A program made the translations under genes and the position numbers. A stretch of 64,000 bases of DNA from Verrucomicrobia bacterium LW23 (GTDB lineage Bacteria > Verrucomicrobiota > Verrucomicrobiia > Methylacidiphilales > UBA1321): the NCBI GenBank assembly GCA_003054695.1, contig QAZA01000017.1, forward strand, positions 62,001-126,000, written 5' to 3'. Numbering within the stretch: the first letter of the stretch is position 1; the number at the start of each line of letters is the position of its first letter. Under the pieces are notes generated by a model. It saw nothing but the letters and a program-made list of their open reading frames with translations, was not told the origin of the DNA and ran no database searches. Shown here in pieces: positions 9,049-18,871 of this stretch.

Positions 9049-9610
9049 TCGAGAGCAATCGCTGCTATGGTTGCTGGCGGCAGTCCTTTTTGTCGTCGGC
9101 AATATGTTTCTTCTTCCGCGGCTGCTGGCATGGCACCGCGCCCTGGAGACGAAGCGTAAATCGCACGAGGCGACGGTCATTAGCAGCCGTCTGTGGGCCG
9201 ATCAGTATACATTGTGGAGCGAGCGGGAGACATGGATGGAAGATCGCGTACCGGAGATGGGTGACCTGAACATGGTGCAGACGGCGCTGCTGGAGGAGCT
9301 CCTCAACGCTTCGAAAGAGTTTGGTGTGACTGAAGAGATGCGCAGCATCGATGAGCTGGGCGGGAAACCGCAGCCAGGGCAGCCACAAGGGTACGGCGCG
9401 CCGGATACGCCGACGCAATGGGAATGCGTTGTGGCGCTGTTGCGCTGTAACGGCAGCCTGGAAAACGTGGTGCGCCTTGCCGCGGCGCTGCAGGCGCCTG
9501 CGCGGTTTCAGACATTGACATCATTTGAGGTTACGCCGGGACAGGATCCTGCAGTAGTGACCTGCACGATGAAGGTCACTCGCTGGCTTAAGAGAAAAAC
9601 GGTAAAATAA
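9032..9610 (+). CDS. gspM: T2SS platform protein, GspM/PilO-like
   Basis: The protein has 192 residues with a short cytoplasmic N-terminus, one membrane helix near residues 10-29 (LLWLLAAVLFVVGNMFLLP), a coiled region (RALETKRKSHEATVISSRLW) and a ferredoxin-like C-terminal domain. That is the GspM/PilO plan: a partner of GspL that scaffolds the assembly platform. It starts inside the end of the preceding gene, which supports translational coupling and a shared complex. It is small and weakly conserved, so identity rests mainly on topology and context. Confidence 0.62.
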   Translation: MRRLTDREQSLLWLLAAVLFVVGNMFLLPRLLAWHRALETKRKSHEATVISSRLWADQYTLWSERETWMEDRVPEMGDLNMVQTALLEELLNASKEFGVTEEMRSIDELGGKPQPGQPQGYGAPDTPTQWECVVALLRCNGSLENVVRLAAALQAPARFQTLTSFEVTPGQDPAVVTCTMKVTRWLKRKTVK

Positions 9611-9797
9611 CAGGTAACAGTAGTTTCTATAGCTACTTACTATGTTATTAATGTATTTTCACGTAATATATTGATGTTACTGAAGTCAGGAGGTGTTGCG
9701 ATTTCGTATTGCAAAAAGGGGGGAGTTATCTATCTGTCTACATCACACATTGCTCATGTATTGTGCAGTGCAGCCACGCTTTACATACAACACGATT
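9611..9797 (+). promoter_or_regulatory. AT-rich spacer inside the secretion cluster, possible internal promoter
   Basis: This 187-base gap is visibly richer in A and T than its surroundings and separates the L/M-like genes from the C-like and secretin genes. Stretches such as TTACTATGTTATTAATG and an isolated AGGAGG at 9688-9693 are present, but no start codon sits at a useful distance from that AGGAGG. An internal promoter for the gspC-K part is plausible; no single -35/-10 pair stands out. Confidence 0.3.
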
Positions 9798-10523
9798 ATG
9801 GGTAGAAAAAGTTCTTTGCTGCGTGAGCTCTTTTTTTGCGTACTTGGTAGCATCGTCCTATGGAGTGTTCCCTGTTTGGTTTCAGTGGGGGATGTGGTCA
9901 ATACTGATGGCGCAACGCCCCAGTCGAAAACCGCCCCGCGTGTGGTCACCGCGCTGGATGAATCGCTCAAACCAGTCCCCACGGACAGTTACGCGAAAAT
10001 CTGGCAGCGCGCCCCTTTTGCGCTTGCCGTGGTTGCTACCCAATCCGCTCCTCCACCGCCGGTCTCCTGGGCCAGCCAGTATACTCTCATCAGCTGGATG
10101 GAGATGGACAACCAGGAGACGGTGATCCTCACCGACGTGACCGGCAAGAAGCGCATGCTGGTAACGCGCGAGCCCAACGCCGAGGGGATTGCGCTTATCG
10201 CCTTTGAGTCGAATCCCGACCGGAAATTAGCAAAGGCGATTCTGCGCAAGAACAACGAGAAGGGCGAGGTACGATTTGCCGATGCACAGAAGGCTTCCGC
10301 AGGCGGAGCGGGATTACCAGGGCATGAAAGAGGTAAGCCTGACGGAGCGCCAAACCCGGGCAATACAGGTGTTGGCAACGCCGCCACCGGAGTCGGCGAG
10401 CTTCCGTCGGTGCCCGTGCCGGCGAAGCAACGAGAGTATGTGCCCGCCAACTTTAGGGGCGGAACACCGCCGCGCCCGCACCCGTCTGGCGCTACCAATG
10501 CAAACGCAAAACCTGGTCGCTAG
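9798..10523 (+). CDS. GspC-like inner-membrane/periplasmic protein
   Basis: From the ATG at 9798 the protein has 241 residues. A membrane segment (LLRELFFCVLGSIVLWSVPCL) lies directly after the start, which is why I chose it over open-frame starts at 9693 or 9756. A small periplasmic domain follows with LWQRAPFA-like spacing (IWQRAPFALAVV), ISWMEMDNQETVILTD and PDRKLAKAILRKNNEKGEVRF, reminiscent of the homology region of GspC, which links the platform to the secretin. The last 80 residues are Pro/Gly rich. It sits directly before gspD, where gspC is found in classical operons. Confidence 0.55.
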   Translation: MGRKSSLLRELFFCVLGSIVLWSVPCLVSVGDVVNTDGATPQSKTAPRVVTALDESLKPVPTDSYAKIWQRAPFALAVVATQSAPPPPVSWASQYTLISWMEMDNQETVILTDVTGKKRMLVTREPNAEGIALIAFESNPDRKLAKAILRKNNEKGEVRFADAQKASAGGAGLPGHERGKPDGAPNPGNTGVGNAATGVGELPSVPVPAKQREYVPANFRGGTPPRPHPSGATNANAKPGR

Positions 10524-10604
10524 GCGCGGCAGCTCCCTACCCCCCCTGAAGCTGCAAACGAAGTCGCACACTTAACTGGAACCTGAACTCTCGCCTCCAC
10601 CGCC

Positions 10605-13220
10605 ATGAACTACGAAACACATGCAAAACGCCATTCCTGCTTCGTTGCGGCCCTCTCGTTTGGGCTGGGGATAAGCCTGGGCGCCGGCAATCTGGCGGCA
10701 CAGTCGCAGCAGAGCCCCGTACAGGGACCTCCGCAATCGGGAACAGTACCTGCGACTCCCCCTGCATCCCGGAGACCTTCGCTGCCCACGGCGCGGCCGC
10801 TTGCTCCGGCTCGCAACAACCCTGTGTTCCCTACGCAACGGGGTGCCGTGCCTCCCGCCTCCTCGCCGTCCCGTGTTCCACCAGGCAGCCAGCCGACATC
10901 TGCGCCCGGGGCTCCCGATACGGAGCTGGTTGGCCCGCCTTCTCCCGGCAATGCTCCGGTCAGGCCTGGTGGGGCTGTCCCCGGTCCTGGTGCAGAGTCG
11001 ATGGTATCCCTGGCCCTTGGAACGGAGGCGACCATTTCGGACGTCCTGGACAGGTACGAGATGATCTCCGGCCAACACCTCCTTCGGGATAGCGCGGTGC
11101 AAAAGAGCGGACTGGTGCTGAATATCAGCATTGTCTCCAAGCTGACGAGATCTGCGGCAAAGCGTTACCTGGAGGCGGTGCTTCAGCTCAACGGAGTATC
11201 CCTTGTGCCTTTTGGTGACGACATGACCAAGGTTATCCTCAACCCCAATGCGAACAAGACACCCCGGGGCGAAGGTCTGCAAATCTACACCTCATCGGCC
11301 GATTTTCCCACCGGGGACCAGGTGGTAACCTACTTTATGCAACTGCGGCACATCGCTACCAAGGATGCCGCAAAGCTCTTCCAGGGCGGCGGCAGTGGCC
11401 CTGGCGGCGGAGGCCCGGGCGGAAGCTCCACTTCTATCATTGAGGTCGAGAACGCTCAGGCGCTGCTGCTGACGGGCACCGTTTCCGTACTCAACCAGTT
11501 TATAGCGCTGCAACATCTTATCGACGTGCCGCCGGCGAAGCTGGAGCGCATGGTCGTTCAGCTCCATCGGGCGGACGCAGAGCGAATCGCAGCGCAGGTA
11601 ACGGAGTTGCTGGGCGGCAATCAGCCCGCGGCGCCCCGGACGAACCGGGCGCGGGCGCAGACAGGAGCTGCGCCGCCTGCGGGTGGCGCCAACAATCCGC
11701 CCGGGGCGGGTAACGAGAACGCCACCATTCCTGTAGCCCTGGACGATGGCCCGGGAATGAATGAGCGCTCGCTGATCTCGGGCAGGTTCCAGCTGGTGGC
11801 GGACCCGCGGACCAATCGCATTCACGTGATCGCCCGCCCGTCCAACTTTGATTTTATCGCGGATCTCATCCAGACCTTCGACGAACCCGCAACGGTTATC
11901 GCTCCCTACAAGCGCGATCTCCGGTACGCACTTGCCGGAGAACTCCTGCCGGTGTTGCAGGACATCCTTACCGAAGGCCAGGAGACGGAAGGCGGCGGGC
12001 GTCAGATTGACCCGCGGAACACCTCCCGGCCGATGGGGAACAACCAGGGCATGGGGCAAACCACGTCCGCTAGCAGTGGCGGTCTTGGCCGAAACGGCTC
12101 CATCGGTTCCGGGGCCAGCGTCAGTGGCGAGATTGAGCTTCCTGTCCCCAACACGTCGCCGGAGGTGATTACCGTGGGCAATGTAATGGTGGTGGGAGAT
12201 AATCGCTCGAACTCGCTGCTGGTGCTGGGCCCGCCCGAGGCCGTGGCGCGGGTGCGCAGCGTGGTTGATTTGCTGGATGTAAAGCCGCGGCAGGTGTACC
12301 TGCGGACGATTATCGGCCAGCTGTCCATCACGAATGAATCGGAGTTTGGCGTCGACTTTCTCCAAAAGTTTGCCCGTGTGGGCGGGGATAGCGGCTACGC
12401 GTCCTCGCAAAGAACCACGACGTCCGCTCCGATCGTAGATCCGACAACGCTGATTGCCACAGCGGCGTTTCCCTCAGCGTTGCCTGCGGGTCTCACGTCA
12501 TACATTGCGCTGGGCAACACGCTGGACGCCTACGTGCGGGCGCTGGAGGGAACCACCCGGTTCAAGGTCATTTCCCGCCCGTCGCTTTATGCGATGAACA
12601 ACAAGAAGGCGGTCATCCTCTCCGGCCAGCAGGTTCCCGTGCCCGTCAACACCCTTACCAATTCCAACGGAGGGGTGGAAAACGATACGGCATCTGTCTC
12701 CGCCACCATTGACTACAAGGATGTCGTTCTGGAGCTGGCCGTAATCCCGCTCATCAATGCCAACAACGAGGTTACGCTGAGCATTGTGCAAAAGAATGAC
12801 AACGCTTTGGGCAACCAGACCATCTCCGGCAACCAGGTTCCCATCATCTCCACGCAAAAGATTAACACTCTGGTAACAGTGGGCAACAACGAGACGGTGG
12901 TGCTCGGCGGGCTGATAATTGAGGAAGACGAAAAGAACGTGAGCGGTATTCCTTACGTGTCCCGCATTCCCGGCCTGGGCCATCTCTTCAAAAACACGGC
13001 AAAGAACAAGCGGAAATCCGAGCTCATCATCCTGATCCAGCCCACTATTGTGGAGGACGCGCTTGACCGCATGATCAATAGTGCGGACGAGCGGGAGCTT
13101 GTGCAGGTGGCACCCTCCACGGTGGAGTACACGGTGCCCAAAGCGCCGCGCGCTATCCCGGTAGAGACACCGAAGCAGCGGCAAAAGCGCAAGGATTATC
13201 AGCGAGAGAACTACCAGTAA
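10605..13220 (+). CDS. gspD: Type II secretion secretin GspD
   Basis: The protein has 871 residues. An N-terminal signal (FVAALSFGLGISLGAGNLAAQ) is followed by about 100 residues rich in Pro, Ser and Gly. An N0-type domain (ISDVLDRYEMISGQHLLRDSAV) and N1-N3 repeats follow, interrupted by low-complexity Gly/Pro/Asn loops near 265 and 350. The C-terminal secretin barrel carries NTLVTVGNNETVVLGGLI, VSGIPYVSRIPGLGHLFKN and KSELIILIQPTIVE, the family fingerprint. It forms the outer-membrane gate of the secretion machine. It is longer than typical GspD (about 650-700 residues), largely because of the proline-rich N-terminal region and the loops. Confidence 0.93.
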   Translation: MNYETHAKRHSCFVAALSFGLGISLGAGNLAAQSQQSPVQGPPQSGTVPATPPASRRPSLPTARPLAPARNNPVFPTQRGAVPPASSPSRVPPGSQPTSAPGAPDTELVGPPSPGNAPVRPGGAVPGPGAESMVSLALGTEATISDVLDRYEMISGQHLLRDSAVQKSGLVLNISIVSKLTRSAAKRYLEAVLQLNGVSLVPFGDDMTKVILNPNANKTPRGEGLQIYTSSADFPTGDQVVTYFMQLRHIATKDAAKLFQGGGSGPGGGGPGGSSTSIIEVENAQALLLTGTVSVLNQFIALQHLIDVPPAKLERMVVQLHRADAERIAAQVTELLGGNQPAAPRTNRARAQTGAAPPAGGANNPPGAGNENATIPVALDDGPGMNERSLISGRFQLVADPRTNRIHVIARPSNFDFIADLIQTFDEPATVIAPYKRDLRYALAGELLPVLQDILTEGQETEGGGRQIDPRNTSRPMGNNQGMGQTTSASSGGLGRNGSIGSGASVSGEIELPVPNTSPEVITVGNVMVVGDNRSNSLLVLGPPEAVARVRSVVDLLDVKPRQVYLRTIIGQLSITNESEFGVDFLQKFARVGGDSGYASSQRTTTSAPIVDPTTLIATAAFPSALPAGLTSYIALGNTLDAYVRALEGTTRFKVISRPSLYAMNNKKAVILSGQQVPVPVNTLTNSNGGVENDTASVSATIDYKDVVLELAVIPLINANNEVTLSIVQKNDNALGNQTISGNQVPIISTQKINTLVTVGNNETVVLGGLIIEEDEKNVSGIPYVSRIPGLGHLFKNTAKNKRKSELIILIQPTIVEDALDRMINSADERELVQVAPSTVEYTVPKAPRAIPVETPKQRQKRKDYQRENYQ

Positions 13221-13273
13221 GCATCCGCGCAGAATGGGCCAGGCCACGCGCTGCCCGCTGCTCCTCTTCCTCT

Positions 13274-15025
13274 ATGTCTCTCGCCATCAGCCTCTTCCAG
13301 AATCTTGCCGCCGCCGGCGGGCAACCGCTCACACCGGAGGTGGAGCAGGCTCTCGGTGAAGCCGGGAGCATGCAGCACTCGCTGACGGACACGCTTCTGG
13401 ACGCCCGAGCCGTGGAGGAACGCACCTTTCTGGAGGGCCTGGCCCGCTACCTGGGTATGCAATGGTGGGCAGAGCCCGTCGAAACCGTGCCGCAGGAAGT
13501 GCGCGACCTGCTGCCCGTGCGCCTGGCCGTGCGCTACCGGGTTATCCCCGTGCGCAAGGACGATGCCGGGCTATGGCTGCTGACGAGCGATCCCTTTAAC
13601 CTGGCGGCACGCCAGGTGGTGCGCCGCGCGGTGGAGGGCCGCTGTATCTGGGCCATGGCGCCACGCACCGCCATCACAGCCGCCCTTCGCCAGGGCTATG
13701 GCGTTGGTGCTGAAACCTTTGAGGAGCTGCTGGAACAACGCAAGGGCGACAGCGCGCACGACGAAACGCGCCAGGAAACCACCTACCTGGACGAAGACGA
13801 CGCGGAAGCTTCTGTCATCAAGTTCGTCAACCAGATTCTCCGCGAAGCCCTGCGCGAACGCGCCACGGACATTCATATCGAACCGCTGGACAGCGATTTA
13901 CGTATCCGCTATCGCATCGACGGTGTGCTGCACGAGGTGCCGGTGCCGCCTCGCATCAAGGTACTGCAGGCATCCGTGGTGTCGCGCCTTAAGATCATGG
14001 CGCACCTCGATATCGCCGAGCGCCGCATCCCCCAGGACGGCCGCATTAACCTGGAGCTTGAAGGCCACCCGATTGACGTACGCGTGGCCACCGTGCCCAG
14101 CGTAACTGGCGAGAGCATCAGCCTCCGCCTGCTGGGACAGCAAAGCTTCACCTTCTCGCGACTGGGCTTCGACGACACCGCCATCACGTCCATCAAAAAA
14201 CTGCTGGCCATACCCAACGGTATTGTGCTGCTTACCGGCCCCACCGGCTGCGGCAAAAGCACCAGCCTCTACACCTTTCTCTCGTACCTCAACGTGCGGG
14301 AGCGCCGCATTGTGACGATTGAGGATCCCGTGGAGTATAAGCTGCCCGGGGTTATCCAGATTCAGGTGAAGCCCGAAATCGGGCTGACTTTTGCGGGCGG
14401 CCTGCGCAGTATCCTTCGCAGTGATCCCAACGTGGTAATGGTGGGCGAAATGCGCGACACTGAGACGGCCGAGATCGCGATCCGCGCCGCGCTCACCGGT
14501 CACCTGGTCTTCAGCACCCTGCACACCAACGACGCTATCGGCGGCATCACGCGCCTGATCGACATGGGGATTGAGCCCTTTCTTATAGGCTCGTCCGTGC
14601 GCGCGTTTATTGCCCAGCGCCTGGTGCGGACCTTGTGCCCACAGTGCAAGGCGCCCGTGGAGCACTCCGACGCGTACCTGACAGAAATCGGCTTTCCCCT
14701 GGAGCACAAGCGGCGTATTCTGCGCGCCGTAGGCTGCGAGGCTTGCCGTATGACTGGCTACCAGGGCCGCGGCGCCATCTTCGAAATGGCGCTGGTTACG
14801 CAGCGCATGGCGGACAGCATTACCATGCGCCTGCAAGGCAACACGTTACGCAAGCTGGCGATTGAAGAGGGGATGCTCCCCCTGCGCACCGACGGATGGT
14901 CACGCGTCGTTGCGGGATCCACCACTATTGAGGAAGTAATGCGCGTCACCAGCGCCGAGGCGACCGTGCTTGAACAGCAGATGCAGGGGCATGACAGCGC
15001 CGCAGGTGCCCTGGAGGGAAGCTAG
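13274..15025 (+). CDS. gspE: Type II secretion ATPase GspE
   Basis: The protein has 583 residues. An N-terminal MshEN-type domain (TLLDARAVEERTFLEGLARYLGMQWW) precedes the ATPase core with Walker A GPTGCGKS near residue 321, the Asp box IVTIEDPVEYKL, Walker B VVMVGEMRDTETAEIA and the His box FSTLHTNDA. A C4 zinc motif (CPQC and CEAC) follows, typical of GspE/PilB. It powers pseudopilus assembly from the cytoplasm. Walker B has MRD in place of the usual IRD. Only two bases separate its stop from the GTG of gspF. Confidence 0.95.
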   Translation: MSLAISLFQNLAAAGGQPLTPEVEQALGEAGSMQHSLTDTLLDARAVEERTFLEGLARYLGMQWWAEPVETVPQEVRDLLPVRLAVRYRVIPVRKDDAGLWLLTSDPFNLAARQVVRRAVEGRCIWAMAPRTAITAALRQGYGVGAETFEELLEQRKGDSAHDETRQETTYLDEDDAEASVIKFVNQILREALRERATDIHIEPLDSDLRIRYRIDGVLHEVPVPPRIKVLQASVVSRLKIMAHLDIAERRIPQDGRINLELEGHPIDVRVATVPSVTGESISLRLLGQQSFTFSRLGFDDTAITSIKKLLAIPNGIVLLTGPTGCGKSTSLYTFLSYLNVRERRIVTIEDPVEYKLPGVIQIQVKPEIGLTFAGGLRSILRSDPNVVMVGEMRDTETAEIAIRAALTGHLVFSTLHTNDAIGGITRLIDMGIEPFLIGSSVRAFIAQRLVRTLCPQCKAPVEHSDAYLTEIGFPLEHKRRILRAVGCEACRMTGYQGRGAIFEMALVTQRMADSITMRLQGNTLRKLAIEEGMLPLRTDGWSRVVAGSTTIEEVMRVTSAEATVLEQQMQGHDSAAGALEGS

Positions 15026-15027
15026 CC

Positions 15028-16326
15028 GTGCCGCGTTTCAGCTACACCGCACTGCGTACAAACGGTGAGAAGGCGCAGGGAACGCTGGAAGCCCGCAACC
15101 GCTCCGAAGCCCTGCAACTCCTCAGTCAGCAAAAGCTCCGTCCTACAAAGCTGGAGGACACAGGCGCGGCTGGAGCGGCAAAATCGGGCTCCGAAGGCCC
15201 GGGTTCCGTCTCCAGTGCCACAACCGGTGCCCGGCCAAAAAACACCGCGGCCGCCGCGGCCGCCACGGCGCCGTCCGGAAACATCCGCCTCTCCGGCCGG
15301 CAACTGGCCGACTTTACGGAAGAGTTGGGCGACCTGCTGGACGCCGGGATGGCACTGGACCCCGCCCTTCGCGTGATGGAGCAGCGGAAGGAAGAGTCCG
15401 CCGTTAAACAGGTGGCAACGCTGCTGCGCCAGCAGGTGCGCGAGGGCGTCAGCCTGTCCACGGCACTGCGCAAGGCATCCGCCAGCTTTGGCGATCTCTA
15501 CTGCAATCTGGTGGCCGCCGGCGAGGCAAGCGGCGCTCTGCCGGCGATCCTCAAGCGCCAGTATCAACACCTGGTCATGATGTCCGACATTCGCGCCAAG
15601 GCGCTGGGCGCGCTGGTCTACCCGGCGGTGATTGCGGCATGCGGCCTGGCGCTGATGTTCATCGTGAGCATTTTCCTGGGCCCCCAGCTGGAGAACATTC
15701 TCGGCAAGATGGGCCGCACCCAGCCGCTGGCCACACGCGTGCTTATTGCCGGTAGCAATTTTGTGACGATGTGGTGGTGGCTTATATTGCTAGGCATGGG
15801 TGCCGCTGCTGCCGCCTTTTTTCGCGCCACGCAAAGCGGCCCGGGCCGCGATCTGTGGCACCGCTGGCAACTGAGGCTGCCTCTCATCGGCCCCATAGTC
15901 TCCACCCAGTTCTACGCGACGCTGTGCCACACACTGGCCACCCTCGTCGCCAGCGGCATCCCGCTGCTCAACGCGCTCCGCCTCGTCACTCAGGCCACGC
16001 CTAACATCTTCATCCGCGATTCCCTTGAGCGTGCCTCCGAGCTGGTGGCCGAGGGTGTTCCGCTCTCCCGCGCCCTCGCCCGGCACGGTTCCTTCCCCTC
16101 CGCCCTGCTCGACTTCATTGCGGTGGGCGAGCAAACGGGCGACCTGGCCGCCTCGCTCGGCAAGGCAGGCGCACGCTACGACAAGGAGCTCTCGCGCAGC
16201 ATCATATTTCTGACATCACTGATCCAGCCGGCCATCATCATCGTTATGGCACTGCTGGTGGGCCTGGTGGCGTATGCGATTGTCTCAGGCATCTTCTCCG
16301 CCGTCTCCGGCCTGCGAGTGCGGTAG
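15028..16326 (+). CDS. gspF: Type II secretion platform protein GspF
   Basis: The protein has 432 residues and starts at GTG 15028, preceded by GGAGGG. The family start PRFSYTALRTNGEKAQGTLEARNRSEAL is followed by an Ala/Gly linker near 45-90 that is longer than usual. Two GspF repeats follow with LADFTEELGDLLDAGMALDPAL and FYATLCHTLATLVASGIPLLNAL, and three membrane helices lie near 195-215, 245-265 and 390-420. It forms the inner-membrane core contacting GspE and the pseudopilus. The end (IIIVMALLVGLVAYAIVSGIFS) is canonical. Confidence 0.95.
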   Translation: MPRFSYTALRTNGEKAQGTLEARNRSEALQLLSQQKLRPTKLEDTGAAGAAKSGSEGPGSVSSATTGARPKNTAAAAAATAPSGNIRLSGRQLADFTEELGDLLDAGMALDPALRVMEQRKEESAVKQVATLLRQQVREGVSLSTALRKASASFGDLYCNLVAAGEASGALPAILKRQYQHLVMMSDIRAKALGALVYPAVIAACGLALMFIVSIFLGPQLENILGKMGRTQPLATRVLIAGSNFVTMWWWLILLGMGAAAAAFFRATQSGPGRDLWHRWQLRLPLIGPIVSTQFYATLCHTLATLVASGIPLLNALRLVTQATPNIFIRDSLERASELVAEGVPLSRALARHGSFPSALLDFIAVGEQTGDLAASLGKAGARYDKELSRSIIFLTSLIQPAIIIVMALLVGLVAYAIVSGIFSAVSGLRVR

Positions 16327-16425
16327 TAGGCGCCATCATATTTCGCTTGTTCACATGAATCACATGCGTCTACATTCAGTAAATCCGTTAACATTCCCCC
16401 TGTGCCACCCTGCGCACTTTTTATC

Positions 16426-16872
16426 ATGACTACCACATCCCCTCGCCTACGCCGGCGCCAACGCGCGTCGCACGCAGGCTATACCCTTATTGAAATCATG
16501 GTCGTTCTTGCCATCATCGCCGTGCTGCTCGGCGCCGGCATTTACAATATGGTAGGTGTGCTCGACATCGCCAGGGAGCAGCGCGCCGCATCGGATATCG
16601 CTGGGTTCGAAAGCTCCCTCACCCAGTACCAGATCAACTCGCGCGGTGTCTACCCCACCACCGGTCAGGGCCTGGCCGCCCTGGTTTCTGCGCCGACAGC
16701 TCCTCCGCTTCCCCGCAAGTGGGCCCAGTGTATGACCCAGATTAACGACGACCCCTGGGGCAATCCCTATAAGTACGCTTATCCTCCCACCCACAATCGC
16801 TCCAAGCCCGATATCTATAGCATGGGCCCGGATGGCAAGGATGGCACTGCGGACGACATCAAAAACTGGTAA
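16426..16872 (+). CDS. gspG: Major pseudopilin GspG
   Basis: The protein has 148 residues. The type III prepilin motif is HAGYTLIEIMVVLAII, with cleavage after the Gly and the conserved Glu at +5. The body has the GspG landmarks YPTTGQGLAALVSAP, DDPWGNPYKYAYPP and DIYSMGPDGKDGTADDIKNW, the last being the calcium-binding end of the major pseudopilin. An upstream in-frame GTG at 16402 is less likely than the ATG at 16426. It polymerises into the piston-like pseudopilus. No prepilin peptidase gene is seen in the window. Confidence 0.95.
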   Translation: MTTTSPRLRRRQRASHAGYTLIEIMVVLAIIAVLLGAGIYNMVGVLDIAREQRAASDIAGFESSLTQYQINSRGVYPTTGQGLAALVSAPTAPPLPRKWAQCMTQINDDPWGNPYKYAYPPTHNRSKPDIYSMGPDGKDGTADDIKNW

Positions 16873-16901
16873 CCCCAACGCGGAAAGCCCCAGGCCGGCA
16901 C

Positions 16902-17501
16902 ATGCACAAATGCCTGTATCCCATGTTAGCATTGCGCGCTCGTTACGGTAGGGGGAGCCTCCGCAGCAGGGGCGGATTCACGCTGCTGGAGGTAATTGTT
17001 GTCCTCGTCGTTGTTATGGTGATCTCCGGCCTGGCCATTCCCCTCGGTTATTCGTTTTTGCGTCACGAGCCCTTACTAAGGGAGGTGCGCGCCCTGGAAG
17101 GCGCGGCCCGGGTTGCCAGACAACAGGCGATGTCGTCGCAAAGGGCTGTAACCATTACATTTACGGAGCGCGGCTGGCGTACGGAATGGGCCCTCGACCT
17201 GAACCGGAACGGAAAGGGTGGCGCTGGTAGCCCGATGACGCAGGGTTTGGCTGCGGCCACAGAAGGCCCCGTCTTTCCCATTACTCACGTGTGCGATACA
17301 CCGCTGAGCTGCGCCATACTTCCCTACGCTTCGGAGACCACGAAGTGGGTGAAGGCCAAAGGCTTCCGCTGGAATTTTGCTGCCGATGGCACATGCTCAC
17401 CCCTTTGGGTGCAGCTGAAGAGCGAGCCCGAAGTCTGGATCGAGCTGAGCTTTAATCCCCTCACCGCATTCGCCACCGAAGAAGCTGCGCATTTAAAATA
17501 G
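16902..17501 (+). CDS. gspH: Minor pseudopilin, GspH-like
   Basis: The protein has 199 residues with the prepilin motif RGGFTLLEVIVVLVVVMVIS and a GspH/FimT-type body that starts with ALEGAARVARQQAMSSQRAVTITF. It lies 29 bases after gspG, in the H position. Its larger C-terminal region with two Cys residues (HVCDTPLSCAI) is not diagnostic. A minor pilin at the pseudopilus tip is inferred from motif and order. Confidence 0.78.
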   Translation: MHKCLYPMLALRARYGRGSLRSRGGFTLLEVIVVLVVVMVISGLAIPLGYSFLRHEPLLREVRALEGAARVARQQAMSSQRAVTITFTERGWRTEWALDLNRNGKGGAGSPMTQGLAAATEGPVFPITHVCDTPLSCAILPYASETTKWVKAKGFRWNFAADGTCSPLWVQLKSEPEVWIELSFNPLTAFATEEAAHLK

Positions 17502-17628
17502 TGCGCAGCAGGGAGCGCCTCCCCGCATATGCCAGAATGAGACGAATTCGCCCCGTTGCTTCGCCCTGTTATCTGGCCTTCCGGCAGTCCATCGCGCTGA
17601 TAGCCTCACCCCGCTCCACCCTTCTCCC

Positions 17629-18066
17629 ATGAGTTCCCGCCGACTTCCCACGCGCCGCAGGTTTTACCGGCACGGCGCCTTCAGCCTTCTGGAGATAGTT
17701 CTGGCGCTCTGCATCTACAGCATCGCGATACTGGGGCTGGCACAATGCCTGCTGGGCGCACTCCGCGCCTCCGCGGACAACGCGCAACGCACGCGGATCC
17801 GGCTGGCCATGCAAAACCACCTCGCGGAGGTGCGCCCTTTTGCCCTGGAGGCACAGTCCCGCCTTTTGGCGTCGGACATCCCCGGTGTCACCTTCACCCG
17901 CGAAATCCGCCCCTTCCCCATCCGCAATGGCAAAGGCCATCTCATCAACGGGCTGATGGCCGTACGCATTACCGCTACCTGGGATACCGACTTTGGCCCC
18001 ACAAGCGACTTTGCCGAAATCTACCTGCCAGCCTCGCCCCCCGGCGCACCTAAACTCCCGCACTAG
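17629..18066 (+). CDS. gspI: Minor pseudopilin, GspI-like
   Basis: The protein has 145 residues. The prepilin motif is HGAFSLLEIVLALCIYSIAILGL, with Ala instead of Gly before the cleavage site, as some minor pilins show. The motif continues into a short body with RIRLAMQNHLAEVRPF, resembling the helix after the GspI leader. It ends one base before gspJ starts. The 127-base gap before it is the second largest in the cluster. Confidence 0.75.
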   Translation: MSSRRLPTRRRFYRHGAFSLLEIVLALCIYSIAILGLAQCLLGALRASADNAQRTRIRLAMQNHLAEVRPFALEAQSRLLASDIPGVTFTREIRPFPIRNGKGHLINGLMAVRITATWDTDFGPTSDFAEIYLPASPPGAPKLPH

Positions 18067-18067
18067 C

Positions 18068-18871
18068 ATGAGGCCGCCGCCACCATCCCTCGCCCCCCTG
18101 CACCGCCCGCCGTGGGCAAGCAGAATCACGCGTCTGGCATCGCCCCATCGCCGTGCCTTTACTCTGCTGGAGGTCATGGTGTCGCTGGCTCTGATGGCGA
18201 TTTTGACAGGTGCCGTGTTTACCCTGCTCAACGCCTCCTTTACCGGCATGGCAGAGTCCGCAAACTATATCCGGCGCACGCAACATGTGGAGGCGTGTAT
18301 TGTCCTGCTGCGGTCCAACCTTCGCAAGCTGCCTCCAACCTCGTGGATGACGTCGCTGGGCAACGAAGAAATCGAGTACCTGCGCACAGTCCTTCCCAAG
18401 GAATCCGCCGATTGTCTGCGCGATGATAGCCTGCGCGGCAGCCCTCTGATGATCTGCGGTGTTGCCGAGCTGTTTAGCTGGCAAACCGCCGGCAAAGCCA
18501 CGCTCGATTCCGCCACATTCACCCCGAGCAGCGGCGGAGGTGCCCCTGTTGCGACGCCCAGACCCGGCGACCCGCCCATCGCCGTCCACATCCTGTGCCT
18601 GCGCGCCCAGGCAGATGGCACCATGACACTCTGTGCCATAAGCCCCGACTGGCCCCGCCCTCTGCCTCTGCTCGACAACATCCTCGACCTGCGCTGGCGC
18701 TTTATGGCCGCGGGTGACAACGAGTGGAAAGAGCATTGGACTGCCGGCGCGCGACCCGCCCTGGCAGAACTCACCTTTACCACCGCCGAGTCCCCCTCAG
18801 ATCCCATTCGGAACGTCTTCTGGCTGGCCGTGCAACCCACCACCGCCACTGGGGCCGGAGGTCGCAGATGA
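18068..18871 (+). CDS. gspJ: Minor pseudopilin, GspJ-like
   Basis: The protein has 267 residues from the ATG at 18068, one base after the gspI stop. The prepilin motif is RRAFTLLEVMVSLALMAILTGAVF, preceded by a long basic leader of about 45 residues. The body is beta-rich, as in GspJ (LRWRFMAAGDNEWKEHW, RPALAELTFT). The last four bases overlap gspK (ATGA). GspJ forms the tip complex with GspI and GspK. Confidence 0.78.
   Translation: MRPPPPSLAPLHRPPWASRITRLASPHRRAFTLLEVMVSLALMAILTGAVFTLLNASFTGMAESANYIRRTQHVEACIVLLRSNLRKLPPTSWMTSLGNEEIEYLRTVLPKESADCLRDDSLRGSPLMICGVAELFSWQTAGKATLDSATFTPSSGGGAPVATPRPGDPPIAVHILCLRAQADGTMTLCAISPDWPRPLPLLDNILDLRWRFMAAGDNEWKEHWTAGARPALAELTFTTAESPSDPIRNVFWLAVQPTTATGAGGRR

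Noticed and set aside
9693-9797. N-terminal extension of the GspC-like gene using GTG at 9693
   Set aside because: The AGGAGG overlaps the GTG itself and the added residues lie ahead of a normal membrane anchor; the ATG at 9798 fits better.
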